From an uncultured Rhodanobacteraceae bacterium (lineage in GTDB: Bacteria > Pseudomonadota > Gammaproteobacteria > Xanthomonadales > Ahniellaceae), in assembly GCA_937873105.1 (NCBI GenBank), contig CALMWD010000295.1, forward strand, positions 1 through 6,888: a DNA stretch of 6,888 nucleotides, read 5' to 3'. Both the position numbers and the translations under genes were made by a program. Shown piece after piece: positions 1-6,531 of the stretch; the first letter of the stretch is position 1, and each line of letters begins with the position of its first letter. The notes beneath the pieces are model-generated. The model did no database searches. It worked only from the letters and a program-made list of their open reading frames with translations, and had not been told where the DNA came from.

Positions 1-988
1 GGCATCGCTCACCAAGGTCATGACCTCCTACGTCGTCGCCGCCGAGCGCAGGGCCGGCAAGATCAAGGACAGCGACCTGGTCACGATCAGCGCGAACGCC
101 TGGCGCCACGGCGGCGCCGTCACCGACGGCTCGACCAGCTTCCTGGAGCTGAACTCGCAGGTGCCCCTCGGCGACCTGCTCAAGGGCATGATCATCCAGT
201 CCGGCAACGACGCCTCGATCGCCATCGCCGAACACGTGGCCGGCTCGGAAGCGACCTTCGCCGCGCTGATGAACCAGTACGCCGAGAAGCTCGGACTGAA
301 GAACTCGCATTTCGTGAATGCACACGGGCTGTACGACCCGGACCACTACATGAGCGCGCACGACATCGCCGAACTGTCGCGCGCGCTGGTCCGCGACTTC
401 CCGGAGGAGTACGCGCACTACGCGCTCAAGGAGTTCACCTGGAACAACCACACCCAGCGCAACCGCAACATCCTGCTGTGGCGCGATCCGAGCGTGGACG
501 GCATCAAGACCGGGCACCTCAGCCAGGCCGGCTACTGCCTCGCGGCCTCGGCCAAGCGCGGCGACACGCGCCTGATCGCGGTGGTGATGAATACGGCCGG
601 CGAGAAGGTCCGCGCCGACGAGGCGCATGCCCTGCTGAACTACGGTTTCCGCTTCTTCGAGACGCACAAGGTCTACGAAGCCATGGCCCAGATCAGCGAA
701 GTCGCGCTGTGGCACGGTGAAGCAGCCAAGGCCAGCCTGGGCGTGGCGCAGCCGGTGCTGGTGACGCTGCCGCGCGGCGCCTACGCCCGCCTGGCGGCCA
801 CGATGAATGTGCAAAAACCTTTGTCGGCGCCCTTGAACAAGGGCCAGGCCGTCGGCACCTTCAAGCTCGCGCTGGACGGTCAGACCGTCTACGAAGCGCC
901 GCTCGTCGCGCTCGAGAACTACGCCGAAGGCGGCTTCTTCAAGCGCATGAGCGATTCGGTCTGGTTGTGGTTCGACGATGGCGAGTGA
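1..988 (+). CDS. dacA: D-alanyl-D-alanine carboxypeptidase (PBP5/6 type), 5' end missing
   Basis: Low-molecular-mass penicillin-binding protein of the S11 family. It removes the terminal D-Ala from peptidoglycan pentapeptides in the periplasm. The reading frame runs in from the left edge: the first codons read A-S-L-T-K-V-M, so the catalytic SxxK motif (Ser at 5-7, Lys at 14-16) lies upstream of the first in-frame ATG at 20, which is therefore not the start. The SGN motif follows at 200-208, 65 residues after the catalytic Ser, and the KTG motif at 506-514, 167 residues after it; both spacings are close to E. coli PBP5. The signal peptide and roughly the first 40-60 residues lie outside the window. 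The last third is the PBP5 C-terminal beta domain, and the protein ends in an aromatic amphipathic segment (GGFFKRMSDSVWLWF) typical of the membrane anchor. It heads the ybeD-lipB-lipA run. The family is certain; whether to call it dacA or dacC is not. Confidence 0.95.
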   Translation, partial: ASLTKVMTSYVVAAERRAGKIKDSDLVTISANAWRHGGAVTDGSTSFLELNSQVPLGDLLKGMIIQSGNDASIAIAEHVAGSEATFAALMNQYAEKLGLKNSHFVNAHGLYDPDHYMSAHDIAELSRALVRDFPEEYAHYALKEFTWNNHTQRNRNILLWRDPSVDGIKTGHLSQAGYCLAASAKRGDTRLIAVVMNTAGEKVRADEAHALLNYGFRFFETHKVYEAMAQISEVALWHGEAAKASLGVAQPVLVTLPRGAYARLAATMNVQKPLSAPLNKGQAVGTFKLALDGQTVYEAPLVALENYAEGGFFKRMSDSVWLWFDDGE

Positions 989-991
989 GCG

Positions 992-1264
992 ATGACGGAA
1001 CAAGCGACGGAGCGTGGCTTCACGTTTCCGGCCACCCTGGAAGTGAGCGCCATGGGCGCGGCCGATGCCGGGCTCCTGCACATCGTGCCGGACGTGCTGG
1101 CGGGTGTCGGCGTGGACGTGATTCCCGGCTCCCTGCGCCAGCGACCTTCACGCGAAGGCCGCTACGTCTCGGTCACGGTTGCGTTCCAGTGTCCGGACCG
1201 CGAGACCTACGATGCCGTGCAGCGTGAATTGCGCGCGCATCCGGCGGTGAAGTGGACGCTCTGA
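992..1264 (+). CDS. ybeD: YbeD-like DUF493 (UPF0250) family protein
   Basis: Small cytoplasmic protein of 90 residues; E. coli YbeD has 87. The family has a ferredoxin-like, ACT-domain-like alpha-beta fold and no established biochemical role, although it is almost always found beside lipB. Family marks seen here are the opening [11 protein letters not shown] strand, the [11 protein letters not shown] segment matching the S-K-G-x-Y-x-S-V pattern of the family, and a closing V-K-W-T-L strand. The ATG lies 3 nt after the stop of the carboxypeptidase gene, with only a weak purine-rich GCGAGTGAG stretch before it, so it probably relies on translation arriving from upstream. Its last 13 nt overlap the proposed start of lipB. 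The family assignment rests on length, motif and context. A direct role in lipoylation is only inferred from neighbourhood. Confidence 0.9.
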   Translation: MTEQATERGFTFPATLEVSAMGAADAGLLHIVPDVLAGVGVDVIPGSLRQRPSREGRYVSVTVAFQCPDRETYDAVQRELRAHPAVKWTL

Positions 1265-1923
1265 ACCCACGACCGCTGCAGGTTCGGCAGCTCGGGCGCC
1301 AGCCCTACGAGCCGGTCTGGCGCGCGATGCAGCGCCTGACCGATCGTCGCGGTCCCGACACGATCGACGAGCTCTGGGTGCTCGAGCACGACCCGGTGTT
1401 CACGCTCGGCCAGGCCGGCAAGTGGGAGCACGTGCTGTTTCCAGGCGACATTCCGGTGGTGCCGGTGGATCGCGGCGGCCAGGTGACCTATCACGGCCCC
1501 GGCCAGATCGTCGCCTACCCGCTGTTCGACCTGCGCCGCCTCGGAATCGGCGTGCGCGAACTGGTGCATCGCATCGAGCAGGCCCTCATCGACACCCTGG
1601 CGCGCTACCGCATCGACGCGGTGCGCCGCGAGGGCGCGCCCGGCGTCTACGTCGGCGATGCCAAGATCGCGGCGCTCGGCCTGCGCGTGCGCCGCGGCAG
1701 TTCCTTCCACGGCCTGGCCTTCAACGTGTGCATGGACCTCGAACCGTTCGCACGCATCAATCCCTGCGGCTACCAGGGGCTGGCCGTGACCCAGGTGCTA
1801 GACTGCGGCGGCCCCGGCGAACTGCCCGTGGTCGCGGCCGACCTGATCCAAGCCCTCTGCGCCCAATTCGGTTTCGTCGCGACGACGGCTGAGCCGCGCC
1901 TGCCCGATTCCGCGGACGCCTGA
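1252..1923 (+). CDS. lipB: Octanoyl-[acyl carrier protein]:protein N-octanoyltransferase LipB
   Basis: Cytoplasmic enzyme that moves octanoate from acyl carrier protein to a lysine of lipoyl domains, the first step of endogenous lipoate synthesis. The 223-residue product shows all family marks: [12 protein letters not shown] at residues 74-85 (His81), the catalytic lysine Lys138 in DAKIAALG, and the acyl-thioester cysteine Cys172 in NPCGYQG. The Lys-Cys spacing of 34 equals that of the E. coli pair Lys135/Cys169. The start chosen is GTG at 1252, giving [15 protein letters not shown]. The next in-frame ATG is at codon 26, past the conserved first strand, so it is unlikely. The start overlaps the end of ybeD by 13 nt, and a GGTGA sequence at 1246-1250 is too close to act well as a Shine-Dalgarno site, which points to translational coupling. 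lipA follows after one base. Confidence 0.96.
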   Translation: MDALNPRPLQVRQLGRQPYEPVWRAMQRLTDRRGPDTIDELWVLEHDPVFTLGQAGKWEHVLFPGDIPVVPVDRGGQVTYHGPGQIVAYPLFDLRRLGIGVRELVHRIEQALIDTLARYRIDAVRREGAPGVYVGDAKIAALGLRVRRGSSFHGLAFNVCMDLEPFARINPCGYQGLAVTQVLDCGGPGELPVVAADLIQALCAQFGFVATTAEPRLPDSADA

Positions 1924-1924
1924 C

Positions 1925-2923
1925 ATGACCGACGCCTCGAACAAGTCCATCCCGCTCAATCTCGTCGACGCGCCGAGCCTGACGCCGGGCGCCAAGCAGG
2001 TCGCGCGCGACAAGATCGCCCGCAACCCGGTGACCTTCGATGCCGAGCGCCCGCTGCTGCGCAAGCCGGACTGGATCCGCGTGCGCCTGCCGAGCACCAA
2101 CGCGGTCGAACTGCTCAAGCACAAGCTGCGCGAAAACGCGCTGGTGACGGTGTGCGAGGAAGCCTCGTGCCCGAACATCCACGAATGCTTCTCGAAGGGC
2201 ACGGCCACCTTCATGATCCTCGGCGAGGTGTGCACGCGCCGCTGTTCGTTCTGCGACGTCGCCCACGGTCGCCCGAAGCCGCCGGATGCGAGCGAACCGA
2301 AGCAGCTGGCGCAGACCATCGCCGACATGAAGCTGCGCTACGTCGTCATCACTTCGGTGGATCGCGACGACCTGACGGATGGCGGCGCCGGTCATTTCGC
2401 CGAGTGCATCCGCGAAACCCGCGCCCTGAGCCCGGACATCAAGATCGAGATCCTGACGCCCGACTTCCGTGGCAAGGGGCGCGTCGAACGCGCGCTCGCC
2501 GCGCTGGCGGCGAATCCGCCGGACGTGTTCAACCACAACCTCGAAACCGTGCGCCGCGTCTATCGCGAGGTGCGGCCGGGCGCCGACTACGACTGGTCGT
2601 TGCGTCTGCTCAAGCAGTTCAAGGCCGAGCATCCGGCCATCCCGACCAAGTCCGGCATCATGCTCGGCCTCGGCGAGACGCTGGACGAAGTGCGCGAGGC
2701 GCTCGCCGACCTGCGTGCCCACGATGTCGACATGATCACCGTCGGCCAGTACCTGCAGCCGTCGCGCCACCACCATCCGGTCGAACGCTACTGGACGCCG
2801 GAAGAGTTCAAGCAGATTGAAACGATCGGTTACGCGATGGGTTTCAGCCACGTCGCCTCCGGTCCGCTCGTCCGTTCCTCCTACCACGCCGACCAGATGG
2901 CCCATGCCGCCGGCTATGCCTGA
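1925..2923 (+). CDS. lipA: Lipoyl synthase LipA (radical SAM)
   Basis: Radical S-adenosylmethionine enzyme that inserts sulfur at C6 and C8 of protein-bound octanoyl groups made by LipB, giving lipoyl domains. The 332-residue protein carries both iron-sulfur sites. The auxiliary cluster motif CX4CX5C is formed by Cys77, Cys82 and Cys88, and the radical SAM motif CX3CX2C by Cys103, Cys107 and Cys110. The C-terminal RSSYHAD motif (Arg317-Ser318-Ser319), which supplies the serine ligand of the auxiliary cluster in this family, is present. Spacings match E. coli LipA with a constant offset of nine residues, from a slightly longer N-terminus. The ATG lies one base after the lipB stop with no clear Shine-Dalgarno sequence, so translation is probably coupled. 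Unlike E. coli, no regulator-like gene sits between lipB and lipA. Confidence 0.98.
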   Translation: MTDASNKSIPLNLVDAPSLTPGAKQVARDKIARNPVTFDAERPLLRKPDWIRVRLPSTNAVELLKHKLRENALVTVCEEASCPNIHECFSKGTATFMILGEVCTRRCSFCDVAHGRPKPPDASEPKQLAQTIADMKLRYVVITSVDRDDLTDGGAGHFAECIRETRALSPDIKIEILTPDFRGKGRVERALAALAANPPDVFNHNLETVRRVYREVRPGADYDWSLRLLKQFKAEHPAIPTKSGIMLGLGETLDEVREALADLRAHDVDMITVGQYLQPSRHHHPVERYWTPEEFKQIETIGYAMGFSHVASGPLVRSSYHADQMAHAAGYA

Positions 2924-2989
2924 CGGCACCCGTCGGAACCTTCGGATTCGGTTACTGTCGCACCTGTCAATGCCGTATCGGGAACTGCC
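2924..2989 (+). other. lipA-prc spacer; no confident promoter or terminator
   Basis: This 66-nt spacer is the only noncoding gap of any size in the window. It is visibly less GC-rich than the genes and contains a short tandem TTCGG (2941-2950). I see no stem followed by a T-run that would end the lipA transcript, and no hexamer pair matching sigma-70 well. The change from 1-3 nt junctions upstream to a spacer with its own ribosome binding site fits either a separate weak promoter for prc or read-through from the lip genes. Confidence 0.5.
2980..2984 (+). promoter_or_regulatory. Ribosome binding site of prc
   Basis: A GGGAA purine run ends 5 nt before the ATG at 2990. It is a partial Shine-Dalgarno match at workable spacing. 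It supports that ATG as the start, as does the signal peptide that immediately follows. Confidence 0.5.
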
Positions 2990-5173
2990 ATGAATCTGCG
3001 TCTGATCGCCGCCATCGCCTTCGTCGTCGCGCCCTTCGGCGTGGCCTTGACCAAGACCGAGCCGGCGGCCTCGGCGGCAGCCTACAAGCCGAGCCGCGAG
3101 CAGGCCCAGGCGGCATTGCTGGCGACCCGCTTCCTGACCAATTTCCACTACAAGCGCGTGCCGCTCGACGACGCGATGTCGAAGACCATCTTCGACCGCT
3201 ACCTGGAATCGCTGGACGGCGACAAGCTGTTCTTCACCGCCGCCGACATCAGCGAGTTCCGCATCTACGCCGATGCGCTCGACGACGCCATCTTCGACCA
3301 GCGCATCGAGCCGCCGTTCGAGATCTACCAGCGATACCTGCAGCGCGTCGCCGAGCGCACCGCGCATGCGCGCGCGCTGCTCGAGAAGGGCTTCGACTTC
3401 ACCGTCGACGAGCAGTACCGCTTCGATCGCGAGAACGCGATGTGGGCGTCGAACGGCAAGGAGCTGGACGAGTTGTGGCGCCTGCGCGTCAAGAACGACT
3501 GGCTGCGCCTGAAGCTGGCCGGACGCGACGACAAGGCCATCCGCGACACGCTGGACAAGCGCTACGCCGGTTTCGAGAAGCGGTTGCGCGAACTCGGCGG
3601 CGACGACGTGTTCCAGAGCTTCATGAACGCCTATTCGTCGGCGATCGAGCCGCACACGAACTACATGTCGCCGCGCACCTCGGAGAACTTCAACATCCAG
3701 ATGCGCCTGTCGCTGGAGGGCATCGGCGCGGTGCTGAGCCGCGAGGACGAATACACGACCATCCGCCAGATCGTGAAGGGCGGTCCGGCCGACCTGTCGA
3801 AGCGCCTGAAAGTCGGCGACCGCATCACCGCGGTCGGCCAGGGCGAGGGCGGGGCGATGGTCGACGTGGTCGGCTGGCGCATCGACGACGTCGTCGACCT
3901 GATCCGCGGCAAGAAGGGCACCACGGTGCGCCTCGACGTGCTCGCCGCCGACGCCGGCCCGGACGGCAAGCCGACACCGCTCGTGCTGGTGCGCGACAAG
4001 GTGCGCCTGGAAGAGCAGGCCGCGAAATCGAACCTGATCGAGGTCGGCACCGGCAAGAACACGCATCGCATCGGCGTCGTGCATCTGCCGACCTTCTACC
4101 ACGACTTCGAAGGCGCGCGCCGCGGCGACGCCAACTACGCCAGCTCGACGCGCGACGTCGCCAAGCTGATCGAGGAACTCAAGACGAAGCAGATCGACGG
4201 CCTGGTCGTCGACCTGCGCGGCAACGGCGGCGGCTCGCTGACCGAGGCTTCGGATCTCTCCGGGCTGTTCATCGACCAGGGGCCGGTGGTGCAGGTGCGC
4301 GACGCCCAGGGCCGCCTGACGATCGAAGGCGACGACGAACCCGGCGCGGTCTGGGACGGCCCGTTGGCGGTGATGATCGATCGCGAATCGGCCTCGGCCT
4401 CGGAGATCTTCGCGGCGGCCATGCAGGACTTCGGTCGCGCCCTGGTCATCGGGGAAAACTCGTTCGGCAAGGGCACGGTGCAGAACCTGATCGACCTCGA
4501 CCAGTACGCGCGCGACCCGAGCGTGCGTTTCGGCCAGCTGAAACTGACCGTCGCGCAGTTCTTCCGCGTCAACGGCGGCAGCACCCAGCATCGCGGCGTG
4601 GCGCCGGATATCGCCTATCCGCAGACGGCCTGGGCGAGCGAGGACTTCGGCGAGAGCGCGCTCGACTTCGCGCTGCCGTACAGCGAAGTGAAGCCGGCCA
4701 GCTACGAGCGCAGCGGCGACTTGTCGCTGCTGACGCCCTTGCTCGCGCCCCGTCACGAGGCCCGCGTCGCCAAGGACCAGGAGTTCAAGTGGTGGCTCGA
4801 AGACCTGGCCGAGTTCAAGAAGCAGCGCGAGCGCAAGGAGATGTCGCTGCTCGAAAGCGCGCGCCGCGCCGAACGCGACCTCAACGAGAAGAAGCGCGCC
4901 GAGCGCAAGGCCGCGCGCATCGCCGCCGGCATCGATCCGCCGGGCAAGGACGACGACGCCTCCGGCGACGATGGCCTGCTGGCCGACGAACGTCGCGCCA
5001 AGGCCGCCGAGCAGGCGCAGGACGAGGAGGATGAGGACAAGCCCGACTTCCTGCTGCGCGAGGCCGCCCACATCCTCGCGGATGCCATCGACCTGCTCAG
5101 CACCGACCAGGGCCTGGCGGCGCGCGTGAAGAGCTTCGACCTGCACGCGCCGGCGGCGACGCGCGTCGACTGA
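2990..5173 (+). CDS. prc: Periplasmic tail-specific protease Prc/Tsp (S41A family)
   Basis: Carboxy-terminal processing protease that degrades periplasmic proteins with nonpolar C-termini; in E. coli it works with NlpI to turn over the peptidoglycan endopeptidase MepS. The product has 727 residues (E. coli 682). In order: a signal peptide (basic start MNLR, hydrophobic residues 5-20, possible cleavage near Ala19 or Ala29); a helical N-terminal Tsp domain to about 235; a PDZ domain at about 238-320 opening with LSLEGIGA; and the S41 core with DLRGNGGGS at 408-416. The catalytic Ser469 (SASASE) and Lys494 (FGKGTVQ) are 25 residues apart, as in E. coli, with Asp480 matching the E. coli aspartate. 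A charged helical C-terminal domain (DUF3340 type) runs from about 600, probably coiled-coil at 601-648, followed by an acidic linker (DDD at 654-656, DEEDED at 678-683) and a final helix. The stop lies one base from the stop of the opposing gene. Confidence 0.97.
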   Translation: MNLRLIAAIAFVVAPFGVALTKTEPAASAAAYKPSREQAQAALLATRFLTNFHYKRVPLDDAMSKTIFDRYLESLDGDKLFFTAADISEFRIYADALDDAIFDQRIEPPFEIYQRYLQRVAERTAHARALLEKGFDFTVDEQYRFDRENAMWASNGKELDELWRLRVKNDWLRLKLAGRDDKAIRDTLDKRYAGFEKRLRELGGDDVFQSFMNAYSSAIEPHTNYMSPRTSENFNIQMRLSLEGIGAVLSREDEYTTIRQIVKGGPADLSKRLKVGDRITAVGQGEGGAMVDVVGWRIDDVVDLIRGKKGTTVRLDVLAADAGPDGKPTPLVLVRDKVRLEEQAAKSNLIEVGTGKNTHRIGVVHLPTFYHDFEGARRGDANYASSTRDVAKLIEELKTKQIDGLVVDLRGNGGGSLTEASDLSGLFIDQGPVVQVRDAQGRLTIEGDDEPGAVWDGPLAVMIDRESASASEIFAAAMQDFGRALVIGENSFGKGTVQNLIDLDQYARDPSVRFGQLKLTVAQFFRVNGGSTQHRGVAPDIAYPQTAWASEDFGESALDFALPYSEVKPASYERSGDLSLLTPLLAPRHEARVAKDQEFKWWLEDLAEFKKQRERKEMSLLESARRAERDLNEKKRAERKAARIAAGIDPPGKDDDASGDDGLLADERRAKAAEQAQDEEDEDKPDFLLREAAHILADAIDLLSTDQGLAARVKSFDLHAPAATRVD

Positions 5174-5174
5174 T

Positions 5175-6527
5175 CTAGCCGGCGTAACGCCGCTTCAGCA
5201 ATTCGTAGACGGCGCGCAGGCCCATGGCCTCGCCGCCGCGCGGGCGGCCGGGCCGGTCGCCGTCGTTCCAGGCATAGGTGTCGAGGTGCAGCCACGGCGT
5301 GGCCGGCGGCACGAAACGCTGCAGGTACAGCGCCGCGGTGATCGCGCCGGCGTGCTTGGATGCGCCGGCGTTGGCGAGATCGGCAATGCCGGACTCGAGC
5401 ATCGTGAGATAGTGCTGCCACAGCGGCATCGGCCAGACCGGGTCCTGGATCTCGCGGCCGATGGCGGCGAGCTGATCGCGCAGCGCCTCGTCGTTGCCGA
5501 ACAGCGCCGGCAGGTCCGGCCCGAGGGCGACGCGTGCGGCGCCGGTCAGGGTCGCGAAATCGACGATCAGGGCCGGCTTCGACTCGGCCGCGTAGGCCAG
5601 TGCGTCGCACAACACGACGCGGCCCTCGGCATCGGTGTTGTCGATTTCGACCGTGAGCCCGGCGCGGGTGCGGATCACTTCGCCGGGACGGTAGGCATTC
5701 GCCGAAATCGCATTCTCGACCGCAGGCACGAGCAGGCGCAGGCGGATCGGCAGGCGCCGCGCCAGCACCAGTTCCGCGAGCGCGATCGCGTGCGCGGCGC
5801 CGCCCATGTCCTTCTTCATGTGGCGCATGCCGTCGGCCGGCTTGATGTCGAGGCCGCCGGTATCGAAACACACGCCCTTGCCGACGATGGCCACTTCCGG
5901 GTGCGCCGGATCGCCGGCCAGCACTTCAAGCAGCCGTGGCGCGCGATGGCTGGCGCGACCGACGGCGTGGATGGCGGGGAAGTTCGCGTCCAGCAGTTCG
6001 TTGCCGATCCATTCGCAGTAGTCGGCGCCGAAGCGCGCGGCGATCGCGCGCGCGGCCTCGCCGAGTTCGGCCGGCCCCATGTGTTCGGTGGGCGTGTTGA
6101 CGAGGTCGCGCGTGCGCGCGGTGGCGGCTGCGAGCGCCGCGACTTCGTCGAGGTAGCTGCCGAGCGGGGACAGCAGGCGTGCCGGTTCGCGCCGCGCCGC
6201 CTTGTAGCGCGTGAACTGGTAGCTGCCGAGCGCAAAGCCGAGCGCCGCCTTGGCCGGGTCCAGCCGATGCCCGCGCTCGCACAGGGCGTAGTCGCCCGGG
6301 GGCAGGATCATCGGCAGGTGCGCGAGTGCGTTCAGATCCTGGCCGTTGCCGATGCCGACCAGCGCCTCGGCGATGCCGCCCTGCTCGTCCGGGACCAGGC
6401 AATGCGTCAACGGCAGGGCCTTGAAGCCCTGGCTCGCCACCCAGCGGCGCGTGCGCTCGGGTGCGGCGGCAAGATGGGCTTCGAGGTCGGCCGCGGTCAG
6501 CGCGACCAGGCGGATGGCATCGGACAT
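5175..6527 (-). CDS. M17 leucyl aminopeptidase family protein
   Basis: Cytoplasmic metallo-aminopeptidase that removes N-terminal residues from peptides. The C-terminal catalytic domain is complete, with two-metal ligands Lys217, Asp222, Asp240, Asp299 and Glu301 and the catalytic Lys229 and Arg303. All sit at exactly the spacing of E. coli PepA (Lys270 to Arg356, constant offset 53). The M17 signature NTDAEGR is at 297-303. The protein has 450 residues against 503 for PepA; its N-terminal domain is shorter and not obviously PepA-like, so it belongs to the broader leucyl aminopeptidase family and I do not assign pepA. The ATG at 6527 is chosen because GGAG lies 7 nt upstream and the protein then begins MSDAIRLVAL. 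A longer frame from 6638 would run over the HAD gene with proline- and arginine-rich sequence that looks noncoding. The start is 4 nt after the HAD stop, so the two are probably co-transcribed. Confidence 0.93.
   Translation of the reverse strand: MSDAIRLVALTAADLEAHLAAAPERTRRWVASQGFKALPLTHCLVPDEQGGIAEALVGIGNGQDLNALAHLPMILPPGDYALCERGHRLDPAKAALGFALGSYQFTRYKAARREPARLLSPLGSYLDEVAALAAATARTRDLVNTPTEHMGPAELGEAARAIAARFGADYCEWIGNELLDANFPAIHAVGRASHRAPRLLEVLAGDPAHPEVAIVGKGVCFDTGGLDIKPADGMRHMKKDMGGAAHAIALAELVLARRLPIRLRLLVPAVENAISANAYRPGEVIRTRAGLTVEIDNTDAEGRVVLCDALAYAAESKPALIVDFATLTGAARVALGPDLPALFGNDEALRDQLAAIGREIQDPVWPMPLWQHYLTMLESGIADLANAGASKHAGAITAALYLQRFVPPATPWLHLDTYAWNDGDRPGRPRGGEAMGLRAVYELLKRRYAG
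5180..5192. repeat. Short inverted repeat at the convergent gene ends
   Basis: CGGCG-TAA-CGCCG forms a perfect 5-bp stem with a 3-nt loop inside the last codons of the minus-strand aminopeptidase gene, just past the prc stop. A 12-bp palindrome (CGACGCGCGTCG, 5157-5168) lies on the other side, in the last codons of prc. Neither is followed by a T-run on either strand, so they do not qualify as intrinsic terminators. In GC-rich coding DNA such short palindromes can occur by chance. Confidence 0.3.
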
Positions 6528-6531
6528 CGGT

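Noticed and set aside
2930..2970. Possible sigma-70 promoter or lipA terminator in the lipA-prc spacer
   Set aside because: The best -10-like hexamer (TACTGT, 2953-2958) has no fitting -35 partner, and the short AACC...GGTT pairing is too weak and lacks a T-run.
3442..5034. 530-codon plus-strand open frame overlapping prc
   Set aside because: It is an out-of-frame shadow of prc, extremely rich in Arg, Gly and Pro, with no domain, while prc in the true frame has every catalytic motif.
4753..5871. 372-codon minus-strand open frame across the convergent junction
   Set aside because: It runs through the end of the M17 gene in another frame and antisense to prc. It is Arg-rich, with no recognisable domain and no ribosome site that I could see.
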